Virus record (IMG/VR): IMGVR_UViG_3300033571_009591
Location: 20,216-84,215 of that record
DNA length: 64,000 nt
Source of the DNA: a virus
Direction: 5' to 3' (one strand)
Shown here: positions 20,453 to 26,241 of the stretch, one piece after another
How positions within the stretch are numbered: the first letter of the stretch is position 1
Layout: every line of letters starts with the position of its first letter
Translations under genes and position numbers: made by a program
Notes under the pieces: model-generated
The model's input: the letters and a program-made list of their open reading frames with translations, nothing else
Database searches by the model: none
Told to the model about the DNA's origin: nothing

Positions 20453-20461
20453 TATCAAGTA

Positions 20462-20490
20462 TTGACTTTCTAAAAAATTATTTTTATACT
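20462..20490 (+). promoter_or_regulatory. Sigma70-type promoter
   Basis: TTGACT 20462-20467, 17 bases, TATACT 20485-20490. Confidence 0.7.
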
Positions 20491-20520
20491 TACGCTACTT
20501 AATAAGAAAAGGGGAACACA

Positions 20521-20985
20521 ATGAAAGATACACACGAGATTGTAAAGTGTAAGAATTGCTTAAAAGATACCGAATACTCTTCATATGAAGTCTACGAAGC
20601 AATATGCTTAAAGTGCCAGAAGCAAGTGGTGGTATTAGAAAGCGATTGCGTGTGCGCAGATGAAGATGGTCCAGACTATGGTGAGTGCTTCGGTTGCTAT
20701 GATGATGCTAAAGATAATCTTAAGTATCTAATCAACGCTTGGGTAGATGCTCAAGGTAAAGAATTTTCTGAAGTCCGTATAGATGGAACGGGAATGGGAT
20801 GGCAACGCCAGAGTGGTTATGCCCATACGGACATAGATGATATTGCTCATGCCCTCGCACTTCGCGGTGACTTCCGTATTATCTTTACTTTAGAAAATGG
20901 CGAACTAACTGCGACTCGATCATCTCATGATGAACCTACGGGAGCGCACTTCACCTTCACGCCAAGCGACACGCCAAGCGAGTAA
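20521..20985 (+). CDS. Cys-rich protein, unknown
   Basis: A protein of 154 residues. VKCKNCLKDTEY, AICLKCQKQ, CVCADEDG and GECFGCYDDA give about eight Cys in the first 70 residues, likely two zinc sites, followed by an alpha/beta domain (FRIIFTLENGELTAT). Single-gene cassette with AAAGGGGAACACA. Confidence 0.65.
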   Translation: MKDTHEIVKCKNCLKDTEYSSYEVYEAICLKCQKQVVVLESDCVCADEDGPDYGECFGCYDDAKDNLKYLINAWVDAQGKEFSEVRIDGTGMGWQRQSGYAHTDIDDIAHALALRGDFRIIFTLENGELTATRSSHDEPTGAHFTFTPSDTPSE

Positions 20986-21000
20986 GGTTGCGTATATTGA

Positions 21001-21029
21001 TTGACTATGTTATGCTTACTCCATAACAA
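21001..21029 (+). promoter_or_regulatory. Sigma70-type promoter
   Basis: TTGACT 21001-21006, 17 bases, TAACAA 21024-21029. Confidence 0.5.
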
Positions 21030-21047
21030 TAACGAAGGGGGAATAAA

Positions 21048-21143
21048 ATGATCTGCTCAAGTTGCTCGATAAGAGGTATCCGTGTTTGCTACCATATCGC
21101 GGTAAGTAAAGATGAACTTTACACGGAATATCTCGAAGATTAA
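21048..21143 (+). CDS. 31-residue Cys mini-protein
   Basis: MICSSCSIRGIRVCYHI: one CxxC plus Cys14 and His16, after GAAGGGGGAATAAA. It has its own promoter and terminator despite its size. Confidence 0.55.
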   Translation: MICSSCSIRGIRVCYHIAVSKDELYTEYLED

Positions 21144-21154
21144 ATAGTAATTAA

Positions 21155-21187
21155 AAGCCCCCACCAAGTGTGGGGGTTTTTCTTTGC
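21155..21187 (+). terminator. Rho-independent terminator
   Basis: CCCCCAC-CAAGT-GTGGGGG followed by TTTTTCTTT. Confidence 0.85.
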
Positions 21188-21198
21188 CGCGATGCATT

Positions 21199-21257
21199 TA
21201 GCAAAAAGTAAAAATTCAACAGCTGCGGTTGTCAGCTGCGCAACTGCAAACAACTTC
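21199..21257 (+). repeat. Composite element 6 (R1-R2)
   Basis: Exact R1 21199-21214 and AACTGCAAACAACTTC 21242-21257, 27 bases apart; CAGCTG occurs twice in the gap. Lies between a terminator and the next promoter. Confidence 0.75.
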
Positions 21258-21285
21258 GCCACTTCCGCTTACTACCTACTAATAC

Positions 21286-21313
21286 TTGACTTTCTATAAA
21301 AAAGTAGTAGACT
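21286..21313 (+). promoter_or_regulatory. Sigma70-type promoter
   Basis: TTGACT 21286-21291, 16 bases, TAGACT 21308-21313. Confidence 0.7.
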
Positions 21314-21340
21314 TAGGTTAACAAAACGAAAGGGGAAAAA

Positions 21341-21766
21341 ATGTTAATTTCACCAAAGCAACTCGCGTTCGCGGGACGCCTTGCCAACGAACGCGGAGTC
21401 GCGCTCGCTACTGATTTTTCTACTTGGTCAATGAACCAAGCAAGCGAGGAAATTGCTCGCCTACTCGCAATGCCAAAGGTTGGCGTACGCGTACTTCCTG
21501 AAGGTATCTACTTCAAGGATGGGATTGTCTACAAGGTTCAAGTGTCTGGTGCTGGACGCTCATACGCAAAGGTCTTGCGTGAAAAGGGTGGGTTCGAGTA
21601 CGACAATACTGCCATCAAGAATCTTTCCATCGAGGATAAGATTACGATTGAGCAGGCTAAGGCATATGGCGTTCAGTATGGCGTCTGCGTTGTCTGCGGA
21701 GCGTTGCTTACGGACGCAAAGAGTGTGGCAGCAGGGATTGGGCCGGTGTGCGGTAAGCGCATCTAA
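21341..21766 (+). CDS. DUF6011-like zinc protein
   Basis: A protein of 141 residues. The C-terminus GVCVVCGALLTDAKSVAAGI followed by GPVCGKRI is the DUF6011 pattern (CxxCG-x-L ... S-x-GIGPxCxxK), a predicted four-Cys zinc site common in actinophage and actinobacterial DNA-associated proteins. The N-terminal ISPKQLAFAGRLANERG resembles the helical segment often preceding it. Function unknown. Confidence 0.7.
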   Translation: MLISPKQLAFAGRLANERGVALATDFSTWSMNQASEEIARLLAMPKVGVRVLPEGIYFKDGIVYKVQVSGAGRSYAKVLREKGGFEYDNTAIKNLSIEDKITIEQAKAYGVQYGVCVVCGALLTDAKSVAAGIGPVCGKRI

Positions 21767-21778
21767 GTATTAAAAGTT

Positions 21779-21810
21779 AAGCCCCTCGCATACGCGGGGG
21801 GTTTTTCTTT
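21779..21810 (+). terminator. Rho-independent terminator
   Basis: CCCCTCGC-ATAC-GCGGGGGG followed by TTTTTCTTT. Confidence 0.85.
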
Positions 21811-21813
21811 GCT

Positions 21814-21920
21814 CACTACAAACAACTTCGTTCAGATCTAGCTGCGTGCGGTATGTTTTTACTTTTTGCTAAATATCTCTGCATTTTTGAGATGCGTCTG
21901 AGAGAACTACAAACAACTTC
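21814..21920 (-). repeat. Composite element 7 (R2-R1-R2, R1 inverted)
   Basis: CACTACAAACAACTTC 21814-21829, R1 complement 21856-21871, AACTACAAACAACTTC 21905-21920, gaps 26 and 33. The gap after R1 holds ATCTC...GAGAT. The geometry is almost identical to element 4. Confidence 0.8.
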
Positions 21921-22003
21921 ATTACAATAAACGGTAGTACCTCTCGTCCAAAATGCGGTTTGCTTACTAAAATAGTAAGTAGAACCTAGAGAAAGGGAGA
22001 GAG

Positions 22004-22171
22004 ATGAGCAGAGATAAGAGCGAGGTAGAGTGCGCTGGGTGTAGTCAGGTAATGCTGAGTCAGAAAAAGACTATTGACACTTCGTGGCATTATGACAAGA
22101 GGACAGGCGACCTATGGCACTTGGAGTGCTGGGAAGCCTTCAGGGCTTGGTTTGACTTTCCTGACCTTTAA
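22004..22171 (+). CDS. Small Cys/His protein, unknown
   Basis: A protein of 55 residues after AAAGGGAGAGAG. VECAGCSQVM and the later HLECW give a CxxC...H-x2-C zinc site. The next promoter's -35 lies inside its last codons. Confidence 0.6.
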   Translation: MSRDKSEVECAGCSQVMLSQKKTIDTSWHYDKRTGDLWHLECWEAFRAWFDFPDL

Positions 22172-22180
22172 TGATAGACT
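22152..22180 (+). promoter_or_regulatory. Sigma70-type promoter
   Basis: TTGACT 22152-22157, 17 bases, TAGACT 22175-22180. Confidence 0.65.
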
Positions 22181-22211
22181 CGCGCTAACTAAATAGAAAG
22201 GGGGGTTAGTC

Positions 22212-22724
22212 ATGGAAAACCTAGACAACCTCGCAGTAATAGATGAGAGCGTGGAAGCACCGCGCTACGAGATTGAGTATCCACAAGAGTTGTGGTCTGA
22301 AGTCTTAGAAGGATTGTGGATTGGTGGAACAGATGACAATGACATCTACGACCAATTAGAGAAGCCAATGATTAGGCGAGAGCATTTCGATACGGTCTTT
22401 ACGGCGTATGCGTGGGCTAATCCTGTGGATTGGTTTGTCAAAGAAATTCGTTATGGTTTTTGGGATAGCCATGTTCAAGGTGAAGCAGGGTTTAATCCTG
22501 CGGAGTTAGATGACATAGCCTCAATGGCGTATGCGGATTGGAAAAAGGGTAAGAAGGTTTTATTCCGTTGCCAAGCAGGGCTTAATCGTTCGAGCCTATG
22601 TGCCGCTTTGGTGTTAATGAAAGACGGCTATACGGCAGATGACGCTATCGCCCTTATTCGTGAGAAGCGAAGTAAGTACGCACTATTTAATAAGACTTTC
22701 GTAGATTACCTGAGAAGCCTGTAA
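22212..22724 (+). CDS. Dual-specificity phosphatase-like protein
   Basis: A protein of 170 residues. LFRCQAGLNRSSLCAALVLM contains the CX5R(S/T) phosphatase loop (C120, R126, S127), followed by the usual helix and DDAIALIREKRS. The N-terminal EVLEGLWIGGTDDND matches the start of cysteine-dependent phosphatases. A general-acid Asp is probably in the 90-100 region but cannot be fixed by eye. It would dephosphorylate protein, RNA or a small molecule. GGGGGGTTAGTC precedes the start. Confidence 0.75.
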   Translation: MENLDNLAVIDESVEAPRYEIEYPQELWSEVLEGLWIGGTDDNDIYDQLEKPMIRREHFDTVFTAYAWANPVDWFVKEIRYGFWDSHVQGEAGFNPAELDDIASMAYADWKKGKKVLFRCQAGLNRSSLCAALVLMKDGYTADDAIALIREKRSKYALFNKTFVDYLRSL

Positions 22725-22749
22725 GCGACACGCCGAAGGTCAGGAAGGT

Positions 22750-22778
22750 TTGACTTATGTCAGGAAGGTCTGTATTAT
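22750..22778 (+). promoter_or_regulatory. Sigma70-type promoter
   Basis: TTGACT 22750-22755, 17 bases, TATTAT 22773-22778. Confidence 0.6.
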
Positions 22779-22821
22779 TAAGGTATTAACAAAAGTTGTT
22801 AATAAGAAAAGGGGTAGAAAA

Positions 22822-22977
22822 ATGAAAACAGAAGCGAAGTTCATCAGACGCCGTATCGCAGTTGCCGTTATATTTTTCGCTATGTTCGGTTGGGCGTTAG
22901 ACGCTACAACACCTGAAATGTGTAAAGTACCTGTGGAGCAGATGAACCAATACTGTATAGATTTAATCTACCCATAA
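22822..22977 (+). CDS. Small membrane protein
   Basis: A protein of 51 residues from ATG 22822 after AAAAGGGGTAGAAAA. One membrane segment (IAVAVIFFAMFGWALDA) after a basic start FIRRR, with two Cys beyond it, possibly outside the membrane. May relate to lysis, being one of several small membrane proteins before the lysozyme. Confidence 0.6.
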   Translation: MKTEAKFIRRRIAVAVIFFAMFGWALDATTPEMCKVPVEQMNQYCIDLIYP

Positions 22978-22994
22978 TCGAAAGGGGAATAAAA

Positions 22995-23147
22995 ATGAAA
23001 TGTTTAACTTGCGGAACTACTGAAGGCATAGTGTATTCAGGCGTAGATGCTTTCTGCCTCGGAGTAGAAACAGAAAAGATTTGCTACTCGTGCGCTAATG
23101 CGGTTGCCTCACAAAAGAGGTTGGAGTCAGCCAATGAAGGTAACTAA
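22995..23147 (+). CDS. Small zinc-ribbon protein
   Basis: A protein of 50 residues after AAAGGGGAATAAAA. MKCLTCGTTEG and KICYSCANAV are paired CxxC motifs. Overlaps the next gene by 14 bases. Confidence 0.65.
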   Translation: MKCLTCGTTEGIVYSGVDAFCLGVETEKICYSCANAVASQKRLESANEGN

Positions 23148-23367
23148 AAAAGGAAAGGCTTTCCTCAAAGAGAGAGAAAGAACTAGCCCACTTCGTGCGG
23201 AGTTTTTACTTAAGTTTGCCTTCATGAGTGACGAACAGTTTTGGAAGTGGTCTGAACTAAAGACAACTGCCGAAGCAAGAGCGTTTATGGAAGCAATACC
23301 AATGCCTCCAATGAGGACAAACAAAATGTTTATCGAACTAGAAAAACAGGAAGGTAGCAAAAAGTAA
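23134..23367 (+). CDS. Small basic protein, unknown
   Basis: A protein of 77 residues from ATG 23134 (GGAG site). Lys-rich N-terminus KVTKKGKAFLKERER, then AEFLLKFAFMSDEQFWKWSE. The last residues Ser-Lys-Lys-stop are encoded by R1. Confidence 0.6.
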   Translation: MKVTKKGKAFLKERERTSPLRAEFLLKFAFMSDEQFWKWSELKTTAEARAFMEAIPMPPMRTNKMFIELEKQEGSKK

Positions 23368-23370
23368 AAA
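23355..23370 (+). repeat. R1 repeat joining a stop and a start
   Basis: Exact copy. The stop codon of the 23134 gene is inside it (23365-23367) and its last base starts ATG 23370. Confidence 0.9.
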
Positions 23371-23519
23371 TGACACTAGACACGGGAACTTTAGTCGCAA
23401 TAATGATCGCACTTGCAGGCTCATGTACGGTGATGATTATTTCTATTCGCAGAATTGGCGATCTAGAAAGACAGAACAGATTTCTACGCAACCAACTAAA
23501 AACGAAAGCAGGTAAGTAA
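23370..23519 (+). CDS. Small membrane protein
   Basis: A protein of 49 residues with the N-terminal membrane segment TLVAIMIALAGSCTVMIISI and a charged tail RRIGDLERQNRFLRNQLKTK, a coiled-coil pattern. The layout is like small spanin or holin-associated proteins, unproven. Start fused to R1; TAATG coupling to the next gene. Confidence 0.6.
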   Translation: MTLDTGTLVAIMIALAGSCTVMIISIRRIGDLERQNRFLRNQLKTKAGK

Positions 23520-23707
23520 TGGATGACACAACTCAGGTAGTACTACCCGACAACTGCGGGTTTTCATGTCAGTTCGAGTGGATTGAGGTTTCCTCAAACT
23601 TCTTTAATGTTTCTGTCTATACGCCTGCGCTTATCGCTGGCTTGGCTGGGTATTTGATTTACCGAGTTATTAAGAAGAGCAAGAAGAGTCCATTTGAGAA
23701 AAAGTAA
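23519..23707 (+). CDS. Small membrane protein
   Basis: A protein of 62 residues. About 35 extracytoplasmic-type residues with two Cys, then PALIAGLAGYLIYRVI and a Lys-rich end KKSKKSPFEKK, suggesting N-out/C-in. The stop lies in an R1 variant and overlaps the next reading frame. Confidence 0.6.
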   Translation: MDDTTQVVLPDNCGFSCQFEWIEVSSNFFNVSVYTPALIAGLAGYLIYRVIKKSKKSPFEKK

Positions 23708-23888
23708 AAACATAGAGGCAGACGCTTCTAAACTCTATGACTCAGGATTGTCCATAGACAATGTTGCTTTGGAGTTAGATGTTTGCTACCGAACAGCAAG
23801 AAGGGCTATTAAGAACGCTGGCGTCACACTTCGTGACCCCTCTGCCCGCCTGAAAGGGCGTACAAGCCCTAAGAGAAAGAAGGGTTAA
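23694..23888 (+). CDS. Small HTH protein
   Basis: A protein of 64 residues from TTG 23694, the only possible start; no ribosome site, so probably coupled to the preceding gene. ASKLYDSGLSIDNVALELDV, then CYRTARRAIKNAGV, is a clear helix-turn-helix like those of resolvases and sigma-like adaptors, followed by a basic tail. Residues 2-6 (RKSKN) are encoded by an R1 variant. Confidence 0.6.
   Translation: MRKSKNIEADASKLYDSGLSIDNVALELDVCYRTARRAIKNAGVTLRDPSARLKGRTSPKRKKG
23695..23710 (+). repeat. R1 repeat (variant) in overlapping genes
   Basis: TGAGAAAAAGTAAAAA. It includes the stop of one gene and codons 2-6 of the next. Confidence 0.65.
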
Positions 23889-24041
23889 ATGAACAACCTT
23901 AGTATAGTTTGGACAGCCGTGGTAGCCGTTGTAGCAGGTCTAGCGTCAATTCTAGCCTCTATCGCTGGTAACGACTCGTTGTCTATAAGTTTCGGTCTGT
24001 GTGCGGTTGCTTCGTCAATGCTCGCAAGCCGAGAACGCTAA
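23889..24041 (+). CDS. Small two-segment membrane protein, holin-like
   Basis: A protein of 50 residues starting right after the HTH gene stop. VWTAVVAVVAGLASILASIA and a second hydrophobic stretch ISFGLCAVASSMLA, ending SRER. Size and layout would fit a small holin or antiholin. A strong terminator follows. Confidence 0.6.
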   Translation: MNNLSIVWTAVVAVVAGLASILASIAGNDSLSISFGLCAVASSMLASRER

Positions 24042-24057
24042 GCCGTTCCTTAGCACC

Positions 24058-24100
24058 GAAAGACTCACTAACAACCTTCCCCGTTGGTGAGTCTTTCTTT
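24058..24100 (+). terminator. Rho-independent terminator
   Basis: GAAAGACTCAC(TAAC) pairs with GTTGGTGAGTCTTTC, followed by TTTT. Confidence 0.85.
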
Positions 24101-24111
24101 TGGTGTGTCAC

Positions 24112-24140
24112 TTGCTTTAATTTTTTAATACTGTTAGTAT
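24112..24140 (+). promoter_or_regulatory. Sigma70-type promoter
   Basis: TTGCTT 24112-24117, 17 bases, TAGTAT 24135-24140. Confidence 0.55.
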
Positions 24141-24184
24141 TTGCCTTATCAGGGGAACAGCCCCTAAATATCGAAAGGTAAAAA

Positions 24185-24394
24185 ATGACCACTTACAAGC
24201 GCGTTGCGATTACAGAAAATGCTAAAGGTTTCTCATTTGACCTAGTTACAGAAAACTGGTTACGCCCAAATTCATATTCAAAAAATGCTCAAACAATGCT
24301 TACACTTGACCAAATTAAGTCAGTCATTACTTACTACTGTAACTACAGAAATGTGGAAGTCATCAATGGCATTATGTATCTTGGAAAGGTGTAA
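24185..24394 (+). CDS. Small protein, unknown
   Basis: A protein of 69 residues after GAAAGGTAAAAA. MTTYKRVAITENAKGFSFDL, then a helix LTLDQIKSVITYYCNYRN. No family recognised. Confidence 0.6.
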   Translation: MTTYKRVAITENAKGFSFDLVTENWLRPNSYSKNAQTMLTLDQIKSVITYYCNYRNVEVINGIMYLGKV

Positions 24395-24396
24395 AA

Positions 24397-24519
24397 ATGA
24401 CAAAAGGTACAAATCCGACAAAAGTTCAAATCATTTACATAAATTGCTGGAAGTGCGGGATTTCAATGTCCTTGCCTGAAAAAGATTACTATCACGGCGC
24501 AAGTTGCGGGAAGTGCTGA
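24397..24519 (+). CDS. 40-residue zinc-ribbon mini-protein
   Basis: Begins two bases after the previous stop. NCWKCGISMSL and SCGKC-stop supply four Cys, the last being the C-terminal residue. Confidence 0.6.
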   Translation: MTKGTNPTKVQIIYINCWKCGISMSLPEKDYYHGASCGKC

Positions 24520-24599
24520 CAAAAAGGCTACTTTCCTGACCTCTCTGTGCTAAAGTATTACCTATGAATGACGAAAGACGACTTGAAAGGTAAGTAATA

Positions 24600-24694
24600 C
24601 CTCCTCCCCAATGAGGGTGGCTGAGTTGGCTAGTACAGCAACCAACTGCGGTTAGTTGAACGCAGAGTCCATGTCCCCAAACAAAGGAATACCA
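24600..24694 (+). promoter_or_regulatory. Structured leader of the lysis operon
   Basis: Three short hairpins are possible: CCTCC...GGGTGG (24600-24620), GTTGG...CCAAC (24625-24646) and CTGCG...CGCAG (24646-24665), ahead of AAAGGAATACCA. It may control lysozyme expression. No known riboswitch class recognised. Confidence 0.35.
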
Positions 24695-25291
24695 ATGAAT
24701 ACAGTTCCTAATAAAACTGTCGAACAAATAATCAGCGTAGCCATTGCGGTTGTGTTGGTTTCTTGTTTCTCGAGTTATGTTCAAACTTCGAGCGCAGATG
24801 TAGTAACAAATAAAGTAACGAAGGCTCAACTGGCTGAAGAGATTGCTGTACATGAACAAAAGATTAAAGAACTTCAACTCAAGAGGTTTGCAGAACAACG
24901 AACACCATTTACAGATGAAGAACTAGCCCAGATGCTTTACGCAGTTGGCTTCGAGGGCAAGGCTCTCCGAGTTGCTTGGGCAGTTGTAAAGAAAGAGTCC
25001 AACGGACGACCACTAGCCTTTAATGGCAACACCCGTACTGGCGATAGTTCATACGGTATCTTCCAAATCAACATGATTGGTGGATTAGGCGTAGACCGCC
25101 GAGAAAAGTATGACTTAAAAACAAATAGAGAATTATTCGACCCTGTTGTTAATGCTGAGATTGCGCTTCACATGACGAACGAAGGTGAGAACTGGAGTTC
25201 TTGGAAAGTTGGAAGCGGGTATAATGGTAGAGATCAAGCCCGTTTCTTAGACTGGTACAAGAAATTTCCAGAAGGAGTAAACCTCTCATGA
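24695..25291 (+). CDS. Membrane-anchored lysozyme/transglycosylase (endolysin)
   Basis: A protein of 198 residues from ATG 24695 (AAAGGA site). An N-terminal membrane or signal-anchor segment QIISVAIAVVLVSCFSSYVQ, a helical linker, then an SLT/goose-lysozyme-like domain: AWAVVKKESNGRPLAFNGN with probable catalytic Glu101, and SSYGIFQINM. The C-terminal YNGRDQARFLDWYKKF resembles the end of such domains. It should cut peptidoglycan glycan strands; the anchor suggests export by the host secretion system. ATGA overlap with the next gene. Confidence 0.75.
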   Translation: MNTVPNKTVEQIISVAIAVVLVSCFSSYVQTSSADVVTNKVTKAQLAEEIAVHEQKIKELQLKRFAEQRTPFTDEELAQMLYAVGFEGKALRVAWAVVKKESNGRPLAFNGNTRTGDSSYGIFQINMIGGLGVDRREKYDLKTNRELFDPVVNAEIALHMTNEGENWSSWKVGSGYNGRDQARFLDWYKKFPEGVNLS

Positions 25292-25794
25292 CTGAAGAAG
25301 TAAACCCAATTCAAGGTCAAGTAGTTCCGACACCCGCCGAGTGGGTTGCTGAGCCACGCCATGAAGAACCTGTGGTTCCCGTTGAGGAACCTAAGGTTGA
25401 AGAAGTAGTTGTTGTTGTTGAACCAACACCAGAAGTTGTTGTTGAACCAACGCCGCCAGCTGCCAAAGAGCCAGTAGCAAAAAGTAAAAATGAAGAGCCT
25501 GTTGCAGCGGCAGCTCCAGCTCATGGCTTAGATGAAAAAGTTGTTCATACATCAGCCTTGGTTTTCAAGTCTAATTCTCACAATTCTGTATCAGTTGGTT
25601 TGGTACAAGAACGCTTAGTTGAGATGGGATTTGTCGATGCCAGTTCAGACAAGTACGGATGGCTATGCGAAGGAACAATGAAAGCCCTCGCTGAGTTTGC
25701 TAACATAAGTGTGGAAGAAGTTAATCTCAAGGACGCTTCAGTCATTGAAGCGTTGTTTGCGGGTACACAAGTTAAGGTCATTGACTGTAAGTAA
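25288..25794 (+). CDS. Pro/Glu/Val-rich protein with peptidoglycan-binding-like C-terminus
   Basis: A protein of 168 residues, coupled to the lysozyme by ATGA. Residues 1-80 are a low-complexity Pro/Val/Glu linker (EEPKVEEVVVVVEPTPEVVV) that also reads through an R1 copy as VAKSKN. Residues about 97-135 (SVGLVQERLVEMGF, YGWLCEGTMKALAEFA) fit the peptidoglycan-binding domain type 1 pattern. Probably the wall-binding subunit of a two-part lysin. Confidence 0.6.
   Translation: MTEEVNPIQGQVVPTPAEWVAEPRHEEPVVPVEEPKVEEVVVVVEPTPEVVVEPTPPAAKEPVAKSKNEEPVAAAAPAHGLDEKVVHTSALVFKSNSHNSVSVGLVQERLVEMGFVDASSDKYGWLCEGTMKALAEFANISVEEVNLKDASVIEALFAGTQVKVIDCK
25475..25490 (+). repeat. R1 repeat inside a coding sequence
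   Basis: Exact copy, translated in frame as Val-Ala-Lys-Ser-Lys-Asn within the linker of the 25288 protein. Confidence 0.9.
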
Positions 25795-25808
25795 TTCATA
25801 ATCAGCGT

Positions 25809-25858
25809 CCAGTCCCTCGTCTAAAATTGAGGGGCTGGGCGCTTTTTACTTTTTGCTA
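25809..25858 (+). terminator. Terminator whose T-tract is an inverted R1
   Basis: CCAGTCCCTC 25809-25818 pairs with GAGGGGCTGG 25829-25838; after GCGC comes the R1 complement TTTTTACTTTTTGCTA (25843-25858). Here R1 supplies the T-tract for rightward termination. Confidence 0.75.
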
Positions 25859-25892
25859 AGCGCTTTCGTGTGGAACATGGAAGGACGACACA

Positions 25893-26183
25893 ATGGCAAA
25901 GAAAACAATAACGGAAGATGAGCGTGAGAATGCTTTCCTAGAGAAGGCAAAGATGCTTATTGGTCGTGTAGTCGCGGTGTTCGCTGCGTCTGGATTGTCT
26001 GTAGTTGGTGCGGGTTCTCTCTTTGGTATCGAAGTGTGGAAGTCTATTGCGCTCGCTGGAGGTTTGGGTGTCGCTACTGTTGTAGAGGCTTTGTCCCGCG
26101 CCTATCTAGCGGACGGGAAACTTACTACCTCCGAGATTAACGATGCGTTTCGCTTAGTTGATAAGAAGAAGGCTGACGACTAA
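25893..26183 (+). CDS. Holin (r1t-like)
   Basis: A protein of 96 residues after GGAAGGACGACACA. Two hydrophobic segments (GRVVAVFAASGLSVVGAGSL and SIALAGGLGVATVVEALS), then AYLADGKLTTSEINDAF. This DGKLT-x-EIN-AF ending is typical of r1t-type actinophage holins. It should form lesions in the inner membrane and set lysis time. The terminator after it is shared with the convergent leftward genes. Confidence 0.75.
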   Translation: MAKKTITEDERENAFLEKAKMLIGRVVAVFAASGLSVVGAGSLFGIEVWKSIALAGGLGVATVVEALSRAYLADGKLTTSEINDAFRLVDKKKADD

Positions 26184-26194
26184 TACGGATTGTC

Positions 26195-26235
26195 AAAAAA
26201 GAAACCCCCTAGTTTTCACTAGGGGGTTTTCTTTA
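26195..26235. terminator. Bidirectional terminator
   Basis: AAACCCCCTAGT-TTTC-ACTAGGGGGTTT with T-rich sequence on both sides (TTTTCTTT rightward, TTTCTTTTTTG leftward), between the convergent holin and HTH genes. Confidence 0.85.
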
Positions 26236-26241
26236 ATTAGT

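Noticed and set aside
24600-24694. A c-di-AMP (ydaO) riboswitch upstream of the lysozyme
   Set aside because: Actinobacterial wall hydrolases often have one, but the conserved ydaO sequence blocks are not present here. Only generic hairpins remain.
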